From assembly GCA_963921195.1 (NCBI GenBank), contig OY992538.1:7402330-7466329 (forward strand): a DNA stretch of 64,000 nucleotides, written 5' to 3'. The DNA comes from Pegoplata infirma (lineage: Eukaryota > Arthropoda > Insecta > Diptera > Anthomyiidae). The first letter of the stretch is position 1; each line of letters begins with the position of its first letter. The translations under genes were made by a program, and so were the position numbers. Below the pieces are notes generated by a model that did not search any database, was not told the origin of the DNA, and saw only the letters and a program-made list of their open reading frames with translations. Shown piece by piece: positions 33,980-44,489 of the stretch.

Positions 33980-34610
33980 TTTGCAGGAACTCTTGGCCTT
34001 TGATGACCCCTAGTAAAATTTGATGCAGAAAATGTTTGTAAACTATTTTAACCCGTTAAACGCATGCTTCATTGGTGTTGTTTGAGAGTATTTTAAAAAA
34101 CGAAAATGACCCATAAAAATGGTAGATAAAGGGTTAATATGTTCTAAGAAAAGAACCACCATCAAATTTCACTGAATACATTTTTAATCTTATTTAATCT
34201 TTATTAACATTATTAATCTCAGAAGCAGATTTATAACATTTTTTTACTTAATTCACACGACTTTGGTGAAAAAAAAATAACAGTATATTATAATTTAAAA
34301 TTTAAATTTTTAAAGCCTTTTGGACTTTTCGTACGACAACCAAAAGTTGTCACTTTTGGTCTGTGACAACCCCTAGTGAAATTTGATGCAGAAAATTTTT
34401 GTAGAACATTTTAACCCTTTATATGCACGTTTTAGTGATGTTCTATAAGGATAATTGAGAAAATGACCAAAATGACCTCTAAAAACTGGAGATAGAGGGT
34501 TAAAATGTGCTAAGAAAAGAACCGCCATTAAGTTTCACTGCAGACATCTTTTAACATTATTTACCTCAGAATTAGATTTAATTTTTTTTTTTGACTTATT
34601 AAAAATGCCT
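33980..34610 (+). repeat. Direct duplication of a ~220-bp segment
   Basis: 33995-34220 and 34355-34560 share GACCCCTAGTAAAATTTGAT-type sequence (second copy AACCCCTAGTGAAATTTGAT), GAAAATG, GATA.AGGGTTAA and AAGAAAAGAACC(A/G)CCAT. They are ~80% alike and in direct orientation. Nature unknown. Confidence 0.6.
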
Positions 34611-35124
34611 TTGAAATAAATTTAATACTTCAGTGGGCCATAAAAAAGAGTTCGAGCTATGTTTTCAAAACCCTTAGGAGTTTTTGGTCTACTATTAGTA
34701 TACTTTATTTTTTTTTTTTGGTCACATCCAAGATACAAAATCGTGTTGCACAGTGTAATTATAATTACTTGAAACTGTATAAAAGGCATATACTTAATTT
34801 TGTAAATGCTGTTAAATAACAATCATACGCAACATTGCACAGTGATTTATTTTTAATAATCATTCAGTAAGTACTGAACCGATTGCAGCGAATTTCATAA
34901 CAGTTATAGATAATGTAATTTCGAGCTTACTTTTGGACACTGAACCCCACATGTCTAATAAGGGCACTACCAGGGGCCGCTAAAGTAGGACATATTAAGT
35001 ATAGAAAATCTTTAATTCTTTGAAATCACTAACTTGAAATGGGTTTCATCCCATTCCGATTCGGAAAGTTCGATTTTGTATTTTATTTATTTTAGCTCCA
35101 CTGTATTTATATTTTCCACATACG
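34611..35124 (+). other. Intronic stretch without recognised element
   Basis: No gene or repeat recognised. Confidence 0.4.
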
Positions 35125-35694
35125 TCTTTATACCCTAAACCACTATGTGGTACAGGGTATATTAGTTTGTGCTGATGTTTGTAACTATTCGAAATATTGG
35201 TCCTAGACGCACCTTCAAGCGATTTTTAATCGATTGACCTGCAATTTTAATCTAAAACCTCTATTGGCCCAAGGACAAAGCCTATTGAAAATGGAAAACA
35301 TCGGTCTATGTTTAGACCTAGCTTCCATATAAAGTTCCCCTTTTAATTTGGCTCAAATGATAATAACCTTATTATAATAGATATCCTTTTGAAATTTGTC
35401 AGGTAAATGTATTTTATATTCAGAAATCACAATTTCAAATTTTAAAGGAATCGGACTAGTTATTCTTATACCCCATGCAAACCACCACCCGATATTCAGT
35501 TAAATCAGTCTATTGACAACAAAAATTAGACAATTCCACTAAAATTAGCTTTGTGTGTGTTTTCTACTCTAATCAAAGATCTATCAAAAAAAGATCAAAT
35601 CGGTCGATGTTTGGACTTGGGACCCATTTTTTGGAAAAAAATTGTGTAAGGTACCATATGGTCGGTCTAGACCGACAATAATTTTCTTACTTGT
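35125..35694 (-). repeat. Dispersed repeat R1, shorter minus-strand copy
   Basis: TATACCCTAAACCACTATGT..GGTACAGGGTATA hairpin at the left, GGTCGGTCTAGACCGACAAT near the right, ending ATTTTCTTACTTGTT. The microsatellite part is deleted relative to 26318-27137. Confidence 0.7.
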
Positions 35695-35699
35695 TTTTG

Positions 35700-36230
35700 T
35701 GGTAATTGATTAGTATTAAAGATTAAGATTATTAAGTATTTAGTAACTGCTACCGTTGTCTGCGTTACGTATGTATGTAATCCTTAGTATGATTGCGGTG
35801 GCATCATTGAAAGTGAATGTCTTAGTTTTTTTTTTTGTTATTTCGTGTGGTACATATTTCGTTTTGGCCCAAGGAGGAGTCGTCACAATGACGCACGTTT
35901 ACATAGTTGTATTTGTAATTTATGTTAACGTTGTGTGCGTGACATTCATGTGTATTTCGGTTTATTCGGCATACATACATGCGTATATTTTTTTAATGAA
36001 AATTCCTAAGCGTCATTTAAGAAAAAATAATAAAAGAAAATAATAATAAAACGCATTTAACAATACGTGAATAATAAATAAGCGTTTTATTTAAGTATTA
36101 AATGCTTTAAAGCAGATGTAAAAAAATGAATTTAGCATAAATTAGGTTAAGTACGAACGACCATATATTATTAATATAAATATAGGGTGTTGCCAAAGTG
36201 CAAAATTGTTGCTGGTCTAGAGATTATTCA
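35700..36230 (+). promoter_or_regulatory. vg: Repeat-free block in the large vg intron; candidate regulatory DNA
   Basis: About 500 bp with locally higher GC (35755-35990) and no match in the window. Notable words are GTGAATGTC (35812-35820), GGAGGAGTCGTCACAATGACG (a CGTCA/TGACG pair near 35877-35895) and GTGACATTCATGTG (35938-35951). It could equally be an unannotated exon or chance. A 95-codon frame at 35756-36043 begins only at TTG, is hydrophobic and has no recognisable domain. Confidence 0.25.
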
Positions 36231-36299
36231 ACTGGGAAAATCTTACGTCAGCATACATAGATTCTGTGATCCGAGACAAAAATTGTCATAATTTATGAC

Positions 36300-38640
36300 A
36301 AAAATAAAATGGTACAGAGACTTAGGTCCTTGTGCGGTTTTATCAATTGCAAGTACCTTAGCCTGAAAAACACTACACTTTTCCCGAAGTCTTAATGATG
36401 CCCTGATTTCAAGGCATTTAGAATGTACTCCATCTTCGATCCCTAAATTCTCTGTTATAACGGAGTGCTTCGCCCAGTTCCCTTGTTGGTACTAGGACTT
36501 CAAAAGTTCTGTCAAAGTTCGCCTGCGGTGAGATATATGATTAAGTGTTCCTAAGAGCGTTGCTTAAGCCATGCTACTCTCTTAATCTGAGAGCCGATTT
36601 TGCTGCTGTGCTCTTGATATAGATATCCAAGGGCTGCATGTTTAGTATCCCTTTCATGCCGGTCTGGGGTGCCGATCTAATAGCACCAGTGATACCGTTA
36701 CACACAAGTTGTTGTACCTTCTGTAGGTTGCAGAGATATGATTTCTTATCCATCGCCTCATTTGATAATTCCAGGATGATTCCATCTAAGTTGAGAAGAA
36801 CAAACCTATCTATCTTAGTTCTTTTTGTGAACAAGACAAGTTCGGTTTTGGAGGGATTAACTCCCAGACCGTTGTCCTTTGCCCACGACTAGAGTGTATT
36901 TAGCGCTGATTCCATGAGTTCGCTAATCGTTGGTAAAAATTTATCTTTGATTACAACGTCATCAGCGTAAGAAACCACCCTTGATACCCACTCTGCTGAT
37001 TGACTCGAGGATCTTATTTATTACAAGATTCCACAGAAGCGGAGAGATAACTCTTCCTTGTGGAGTGTCACTTGTCACGATTTTCTCGCTTCAACATCAT
37101 CTATCTTCGAGTTAATTGCCCTGCATTCCAGCATGTTGTACGTCCATAGAGTTATCTGTGTGTCCGTGCCTACCTTTAAGGTAGAAATGTTGGGCTTCGC
37201 TGAAGTTTTCTGATGTAAAAGTACTTCTCGCATAGATATCCACCAGTCTTTCCAGTGTTTTTAATAAAAATGATGACAGACTGATAGGTCTGTAGTCCTG
37301 TGCCTCATTGGATAGTTCCACGGTGATATCCTCTAATTTGGGAAGAACAACCCTATCTATCTTAATTCTTTTTGTGAACAAGACTAGTTCGGTTTTGGCG
37401 GCATTAACGTTGTCCGTTGCCCTTTCCCTCATCGAGAGTGTCTTGAGTTCGCTAATCGTTGGTAAAAACTTACCTTTGATTAGGATTGATACGCATTCCG
37501 TTAAGTGACTAGATGATCTTATTTATTACAAGATTCCACAGAAGGGTAGAGATAACTCCCCCTTGTAGAGTGCCACTTGTAAAGATTTTCTCGCTTCAAA
37601 ATCACCTATTTTCGAGTTAGTTGTCTTGCTTTCCAGCTTTTTGCTTGTCCATAGAGTTATCTGTGTGTCCGTGCCTACGTTAAAGTGCCTACCTTTAAGT
37701 TACACATTTTGGGCCTTGCTGAAGTTGTCTGATGTAAGGGTATTTCTAATATAGACGTATACCAGTCTTTCCATTTTTTTTCAGTAAAAACGATGACAGA
37801 CTAATAGGTCTGCGGTCCTTTGCCTCATTGAATAGTGATTCCGTCTAATTTGGGAAGAACGAACCTATCTATCTTAGTTCTTTTTGTGAATAAGAAAAGG
37901 ATATTATTTATTAAAAGATTCCGCAGAAGGGGAGATATAACTCCCCCTTGTGGAGTGCCACTTGTAAAGATTTTCTCGCTTCTAGATCACCTGTCTTCGA
38001 GTTAATTGCATTGCATTCCAGCATGTTGTACGTCCACAGAGTTATCTGTGTGTTCGTGCCTGTATTTTCCAAGGCTTGAAGGATTGATGATAATTTGACA
38101 TTATTGAACGCACCTCCACGTCCAAAAATGCTGCTTAAACATACGTATTTTTGTGAAGAGTGTCCAACAATCCTACATATTAAATTTTCTGATGAATTCA
38201 TTAATCGGAACTGTTGTTGGTGAAAGTGTATCCCAGGGAGTTTCTCTCTTCAACCGGTGAAATGCGTATTCATCAGAAGTTCAATGGTTTCTTGACTTAA
38301 TAAGAAATCCTGGTACTTTGGGATCTTTGGAAAGAACTTAATGGAGTCTTGCTGCTTCCGTAGTTTCCTCCAATTCTACACAGAAAATATACCTGGATTC
38401 TCTTTTTGCCTTCCGGGTTTCCTTTTTAAAAGCATTTAAACTGAGACGATAATTTAGCCAGTCTTTCATCGTGTTATCTTTCTTTGCCTTATTCAAAAGC
38501 TTCCTGCTTTCTGTTCTCAGAAGCTTAAGTTTCGGCGTTCACCTCGGTTGATGGATATTCTTTGGAGGAAAGCGCTCTGAGCAGGAGCAGTGTAGTTGGA
38601 TACTAAAGCTTTGAATTCTGGAATTTAATAAAACTCTATA
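36300..38640 (-). mobile_element. Scrambled LINE family L2 fragments with three repeats of the same RT-linker segment
   Basis: The segment encoding TELVLFTKR.KIDR.VL.(K/N)L(D/E) appears at about 36780-36860, 37320-37400 and 37840-37895. A segment encoding NSMDVQHAGMQ (TTCCAGCATGTTGTACGTCC) appears at 37120 and 38017, with a weaker third near 37630. Other L2 pieces include QPLDIYIKSTAAKSALRLRE (36640-36574) and RPISLSSFLLKTLERLVDIY (37290-37230). This looks like repeated unequal exchange or nested insertion of one LINE into another. No intact ORF. Confidence 0.75.
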
Positions 38641-39787
38641 AAAATTTGAATGGATTTTTACAAATGAATATCCTTCAATTTCCTCTTTAAAATCTCATAC
38701 TTATAAATGGAATATTTTTACCATTTCTACATTTAACCAAAGCGGTTTATTTTAGGCTTAAAAGTAATGCATCAACGCATCAGAATTCCAAAATAAAAAA
38801 GAGAAAAAAAAAATAAATAAACATTATTTTCACGTTAACATTCAGTCGTGCACAGAGTAATTTTTACTCATTCAAAGTCGACTAAATCGTCGACAAAAGG
38901 ATGGATGAATGTATGATGTACTCTTCTTGATAGCACCCCTTCCAACACCATTTTCATCATCATCATCTTCACATCTTTTAAGATGTGTGTAACCAAAACG
39001 CACATGCATTAACATGCATCATCATGAAAATTGTAGTGAAAACAAGTTAAGGAATGTTGTCATCATTGTTGGATATTTAGTATGTTTCGTTTGTATTCAT
39101 TCCTCTTCTCTCGTCCTCATCTTCTTGATGTTTTTTTTTAACAATGTCTGCAGCAATATTTGTCTTCTTGGTGGCTGGAAAGGCAGAAGAGGAAGAATAG
39201 GAGAGGATAAATGCTGTGTGCCCTTAAACGCATTCCTTTAATGCACTGCACTTCTTATGATGATTCTCTTGTTTTGACGACATGTTTATAAAAGATTCAT
39301 ACTTCCAAGAACATATTTGTGTGTGTTTGTACTTTCAATTTTTTCATTTTTTTTTTAAATTTCAACAGAGTTCTGAATTATTTTGTTATAATTTTTATTT
39401 AGTTTCCCCTTCAGCAAAAGAAAAGAAAAAAACGCTACAGAAGAAATGAACGTGAAATTCTTTAGTACTCGTTAGTAAAGGCACACTTTTCACATGTTGG
39501 CAAATTTTCGTTATAATTTTTTTTTAGTTTTTTTAATTTCTGTTTCGATAATGTTCTGATTTGGAAGTGGATGGATGGATGGATTGGCAAGGAAACTTGT
39601 TGGCAGATGGTTTTTTGCAACAAGCCATAACGTAACGGTACAACTGTTACAAGGCATTAGTTCTTAATCAGGCATTGTTTTCCTCCATTCGTTACATTTA
39701 ATTCTCATTTGATGACTCATTTTAGTTTTTTTATTATTCATTAACTTAAGGAAAATGTAACAATAATGAGTAATTTTTCATTTACAG
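38641..39787 (+). promoter_or_regulatory. vg: Repeat-poor block before the PPSFW exon; candidate regulatory DNA
   Basis: No internal matches in the window. It includes TCGACTAAATCGTCGA (a palindrome near 38878-38893), CATCATCATC runs and GGATGGATGGATTGG (39567-39585), and leads to the CATTTACAG acceptor. Could contain vg enhancer DNA; not provable here. Confidence 0.25.
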
Positions 39788-39879
39788 AATCCACAACACC
39801 TCTCTCAGCTCGTAATTTCCCACCTTCATTTTGGAATAGTAATTATGTGCATCCAGTAACGGCCACAACACATCCACAG
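39788..39879 (+). CDS. vg: vestigial exon encoding the PPSFWNSNY motif
   Basis: An acceptor CATTTACAG precedes and a GTAAAA donor follows. With the G carried over from the previous exon (phase 1) it reads ESTTPLSARNFPPSFWNSNY, then VHPVTATTHPQ, ending in phase 0. The PPSFW.S.Y motif recurs in Vestigial-type proteins of flies downstream of the Scalloped-binding domain. The exon is only 92 bp, too short to detect as a stand-alone frame, but phase and conservation make it secure. Confidence 0.93.
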
Positions 39880-39981
39880 GTAAAATTTTAAAAATTAAAT
39901 CAATTTGTTCTCAATATTGATCTTTAAATAATTTTTATCGATTTTGTTTTATTTTTGTTTTTTTCAATTTCATGTTAAAAG

Positions 39982-40169
39982 ATGAGTGATTTATATTCAT
40001 CTGATGGTGGCTATGCTACAGATCCTTGGGTACCCCATGCAGCGGCTCATTACGGTACTTATGCACATGCTGCCCATGCACATGCGGCTCATGCCCATGC
40101 TTATCATCATAATATGGCACAATATGGTAGCCTGTTACGTTTACCCCAACAGTATGGTCACAGTTCAAG
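39982..40169 (+). CDS. vg: vestigial exon, Tyr/His/Ala-rich segment
   Basis: Follows a 102-bp intron, the only short one in the gene. The acceptor is unusual: CATGTTAAAAG, with the pyrimidine tract 20-40 bases further upstream. It reads MSDLYSSDGGYATDPWVPHA, a His/Ala repeat (AHAAHAHAAHAHAYHH) and MAQYGSLLRLPQQYGHSSR, ending in phase 2 at GTAAAT. YGSLLRLPQQY is conserved in fly Vg. The first ATG is internal to the protein, not a start. The region belongs to the C-terminal activation part of Vg. Confidence 0.93.
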
Positions 40170-40597
40170 GTAAATATAAATTTGCATTTGTTTTGTAGGC
40201 TGGGATGTGTAAAATAGTACAGATTAACCTTGGTATAAGAGAATACAAGGAAGTGGAAATATTATATAGGATTTTGACGAACTTTAAATTCGCTCCATTA
40301 AATTTTCTTTAAAGTTGACAAAGTCAATTCTAAGCACCATCTTTCCCCATGCAAAAACTAGTTAAACATTTTATTTTACTGTCGTGGCCGCACGATACTT
40401 CGTTACCGTGAATTAATATTCCGAAAAATAGAAGGATCAGGATTAGAGTCCCTATTTTTAAAAGACTCAGAATCTTTATTTTATTTAATTGTCCGAACAG
40501 ACATAGGACATTCATAAAAAGTTTTTAAATCGACCATAGACCAGGCGCGGATCCACGGGAAGGGGGGGGGGGGCGAGTTCGAAAAAAAGGAAAAAGA

Positions 40598-41077
40598 AAA
40601 AAGAACAAGTACAAAAGTTAAATTCGACCATGCCGAATGTATTGATACCCTCCACAACGTAAATTTTTTTTTTGCAAAAAACAAAAATTTTGAAAAATAA
40701 AATCCGCGAAAAAAATTTTTTGGTGAAAAAAAAATTTCGGCGAAAATTTTGTTTTTGTAAAAAAATACGTTTGTACTTGTTTAAATACCATTTCGTGATT
40801 AATTCTGTTCACATGTTTCAACCAGCAGTCGAATTAAAGCATTTTGTATTTTTAGGTTATGTTGAATGCACCAACATTTTCGTGGTGTCCTTACATTTTC
40901 GTTCATTACTTTTGAACCGCTGAACCGATTTCACTCAAATGCAATACCAAAGTACTTAGGGTAACAACAAGTAATTATGTTAAGTCTTAGTTATATCTGT
41001 TTACTATTTTAGCCGTAATCACCATTTCCACAGACGGACAGACAGACGGACATCGCTAGAATGTCTTAAAATCAATC
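40598..41077 (+). repeat. R2-type repeat copy forming the left outer arm of a nested palindrome
   Basis: Begins AACAAGTACAAAAGTTAAAT and TTCGACCATGCCGAATGTAT. 40755-41075 is mirrored by 43583-43890 (shared TTTTGAACCGCTGAACCGAT against ATCGGTTCAGCAGTTCAAAA, and the GACAGACGGACATCGCTAG end). Located in the 3.9-kb vg intron. Confidence 0.7.
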
Positions 41078-41087
41078 ACTGATCAAT

Positions 41088-41610
41088 GTGATTTCCATGC
41101 AAAAGCATATTTTTTGTCGATAGTCTTAAAACGATATCGACCAATTATCTTTTCGAATCAAGAAATTTGCGTTAAAATGGCATCGATTTGTTTTTGAATA
41201 TTTTTGCATATTTTGGTGAAAGTGCATATTTTGGTTTTAAATGCATATTCTGCGCATATTTCAAACTTTTGAGTGCATATTTTTGCATATTTTGGCATAA
41301 ATTAGTAAAAACACAAATTAAAATTTATTTGCTTAAAAAAATATTTAAAATTTTAAAAATTTATTTTGAAAATAAGAAAAATATTTTTTTTCTTTAAATT
41401 TTTTTTTATAGATTTCATAATTTCTTAAAAAATTCAGCTTATATAAAGTTTTAAATGTTATTTATTGCTTTTTAGGAAAGTTTTCCTGTGAAAACAAGAT
41501 TTTTATTGCACAAATTTTATTTTTTAGTGCATATTTTTAGGTTTTTGAATTTTTAGCGCATATTTTAAGCGCATTTTTTCGATTTTTTAGTGCATGAAAA
41601 TCTCATCCCT
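41088..41610. mobile_element. hAT-like element with GTGCATATTTTTGCATATTTT repeats
   Basis: The left end GTGATTTCCATGCA and right end TGCATGAAAATCTCATCCCT are inverted matches with gaps. ACTGATCAAT occurs at 41078-41087 and 41611-41620, containing an 8-bp or longer TSD. The interior repeats TGCATATTTTGG-like words. No transposase. Confidence 0.75.
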
Positions 41611-41630
41611 ACTGATCAATAATATATATA

Positions 41631-43574
41631 GGGCATTCCATGCCAAATCGGACACTTTGAAATTTTTTTTTTTTAGATTTTCCCAATTTGTTTACAGTTT
41701 TTAGTGCCATTCGAAGATTTTTTTGTGGTAAATTTTCAGATTTTTTTGATGACCCGTTCAATAGATATCGAATTTTTAAAAATTGGTAGTTTGTTCCTTA
41801 ACTCAAACTTCTTTTACTCAAAACTTCTTCAATAATGGTCCAAATTTCAAATTTTATTTCTGCAAAATTTTTGTTTTTTACGACCTTTCTAAAAAAAATC
41901 CCAAAAAATTCTTTAAAGCGCTCTATTCTGCGATTTTAAAGTTTTAAAATTTAAATCTCATTTTTGGAAATGTTTGTACTGTTCGATTTTTTTGATTTTT
42001 TTTGTGTGTAAAACTTCTATTGATTCAACAAATTTTTTGCCCAGGAGGATCGTTGGATAACGATTATTACTATTTTTTTTAAATTTTTTGAAAAAAATTT
42101 ATTGTAATCTTCCAATTATAAAATCATTTCTACTGCTCCAATGGTGCGTCATAGAGGGGTCCTTTATAAGACCGACCCCCATTAATTTTTACGTCTTAAC
42201 ATTTATTTGGAACAAACACCCTATCTCCAATTTCTAAGGGGGCTCCCACACAAAACGACATTTTAAAAAATTTGTTTCAACTGCTCTAACTGCCCTAATA
42301 GTGCCCTTAGAGCAACAAAATGTATGACCGACCCACAATATTTTTTTAGTCCAACCATTTTCTCTGAACACACCTACCCTTTATCTTTAACTGTTAAGGC
42401 GGTCCCCATACAATTTTTTTTATTTTTTGTAAATTTGTTTTATTTAATCAGCTTCTACCGGTCCAACGGTGCGTCCGAGAGGGGTCATTAGTGAGACCGA
42501 CCCCCATTTATTTTTACCCTGCAACATTTTTTCAAAACATACCTACGCCCTATCTCCACTCCCTAAGTAGGCTCCCATACAAATAACAGTTGGAGCAAAT
42601 TTTATAAAAATTTAATTTTGTATGGGAGCCTACTTAGGGAGTTGAGATAAGGCGTAGGTATATTTTGAAAAAAATGTTGTAGGGTAAAAATAAATGGGGG
42701 TCGGTCTCACTAATGACCCCTCGTGGACGCACCATTGGACCGGTGGAAGCTGATTAAATAAAACAAATATACAAAAAATAAAAAAAATTGTATGGGGACC
42801 GCCTTAACAGTTAAAGATAGAGGGTAGGTGTGTTCAGAGAAAATGTTTGGACTAAAAAAATATTGTGGGTCGTTCATACATTTTGTTGCTCTAAGGGCAT
42901 TATTAGGGCAGGTAGAGCAGTTGGAACAAATTTTTAAAAATGTCGTTTTCTGTGGGAGCCCCCTTAGAAATTGGAGATAGGGTATTAGTTTGTTCCAAAG
43001 AAATGTTAAGACGTAAAAATTAATGGGGGTCGGTCTTATAAAGGACCCCTCTATGACGCACCATTGGAGCAGTAGAAATGATTTTAAGATTGGAAAATTA
43101 CAATAAAATTTTTTCAAAAAATTTTAAAAAATAGTAATAATCGTTATCCCACGATCCTCCTGGGCAAAAAATTTGTAGAATTGATAGAAGTTTTACACAA
43201 AAAAAATTAAAAAAAAATCGAAGAGTACAAACATTTTCAAAAATGAGATTTAAATTTTAAAACTTAAAAATCGCATACTAGAGCGCTTTTAAGAATTTTT
43301 TGGTTTTTTTTTTTAAAAAAGTACTTAAAAAAATAAAAATTTAAAAAAAAAAAATTTAAATTTGGACCATTATTGAAGAAGTAATGAGTAAAAGAAGTTT
43401 GAGTAAAGGAACAAAATACCAATTTTTAAAAATTCGATATCTTTTGAACGGGTCATTAAAAAATCGGAAAATTTACCACGAAGGAGTTTTCGAAGGGTAC
43501 TAAAAACTGTAAACAAATTGAGAAAATCTAAGAAAAAATTTTTTCAAAATGTTCGATTTGACATGGTATGCCCC
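41631..43574. mobile_element. 1.9-kb near-complete palindrome (foldback element)
   Basis: The left arm 41631-42585 and right arm 42618-43574 are reverse complements at roughly 85-90% by eye, with a ~30-bp loop. The ends are GGGCATTCCATGCCAAATCG and CGATTTGACATGGTATGCCCC. It is flanked by TA repeats (AATATATATA and ATATATATAT) that probably hide the TSD. A single arm also occurs inside 44490-45991 (about 45010-45635). A minus-strand frame of 135 codons inside (42710-43117) is an effect of the repeat; no domain is recognised. Confidence 0.85.
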
Positions 43575-43582
43575 ATATATAT

Positions 43583-43900
43583 ATTCATGATCCCCGATCG
43601 ATCTTAAGACATTCGAGCGATTTCCGTCTGTCTGTCTGTGGAAATGGTGAACACGGCCAAAATATTACACGGAGAGGACTGAAACTTAACATAGTATGTA
43701 TTTATTGCATTTGAGCGATATCGGTTCAGCAGTTCAAAAGTTATGAACGAAAATGTAAGGACACCTCAAAAATTTTAGTACATTCAACATAACCTAAAAA
43801 TACAAAATGCTTTAATTCGGCTACTGGTTTACGTATGTGGACATAATTGAACACCAAATGGTATTTAAACAAGTACGAACATATTTTTTGACAAAAAAAA
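43583..43900 (-). repeat. R2-type repeat copy, right outer arm
   Basis: Mirror image of 40755-41075, as described there; ends TTTAAACAAGTACGAAC near 43866-43882. Confidence 0.7.
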
Positions 43901-44096
43901 AGAAAAAAATCGCGGATTCACACGAGTGAGTGTTTTTCTGTTTTCACCCATAATATTTTTATAAAATTTGGATATGTCGTCATATCATAAAATTTTTAAA
44001 CTTAATTTAAATTTTATCGAGGCTTACCTGTAGATGCTAATCAGGAAATATGCATTTTTTATTAATTTTTTTTTTGTTTTGATTTTATATTTGCAG

Positions 44097-44170
44097 ACTG
44101 CATCATGATCAACAGACCGCCCATGCGTTAGAAAGTGCTGCTGCTTATTCCAGTTACCCCACAATGGCTG
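44097..44170 (+). CDS. vg: vestigial exon encoding RLHHDQQTAHALESAAAYSS
   Basis: The acceptor is TTTGCAG and the donor GTAAGT. With AG carried from the previous exon (phase 2) it reads R, then LHHDQQTAHALES, AAAYSSYPTMAG, ending in phase 1. These residues are conserved near the Vg C-terminus. It is 74 bp long. Flanking introns are 3.9 and 4.1 kb of transposon-derived sequence, so it is easy to miss. Confidence 0.94.
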
Positions 44171-44340
44171 GTAAGTTACTTTGGTGATGAAATTTCATTT
44201 AATTTTCAATAACATATTTTTTGTTGTGTGTATTATTAAAGTTGCCGGGGCAACTGTCGTAGTAACATATTGTTGATAAGTTGACCCTTGTGATAGTTTT
44301 ATTTTAAATTTAAATATGCTTAAACTCCCTTATCAACCAG

Positions 44341-44489
44341 TATACAGTGCTGTGCAATATAATAGCACAAAAGAGTTTTTTAATAAGACGAGTAGCACAA
44401 CTTACAGTTTGGTCGAAATTCAGACAGAATTATAATAATGATCGGATTTTTGATTAGAAAAAGTATCAAATTCTGAGATATTTTTCATG
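44341..44489 (+). repeat. Tc1-like end fragment and start of a 35-bp repeat
   Basis: TACAGTGCTGTGCAATATAA followed by TAGCACAAAAGAG resembles one Tc1-like end; no partner end is found. 44470-44489 (TTCTGAGATATTTTTCATG) is the first unit of the 35-bp repeat described at 45992-46180. Confidence 0.45.

Noticed and set aside
35756..36043. 95-codon hydrophobic frame
   Set aside because: It begins with TTG, has no domain, no splice or promoter support, and lies within a vg intron. Treated as possible regulatory DNA only.
42710..43117. 135-codon minus-strand frame
   Set aside because: Lies inside one arm of the 1.9-kb palindrome, has no recognised domain, and its mirrored arm is not kept open.
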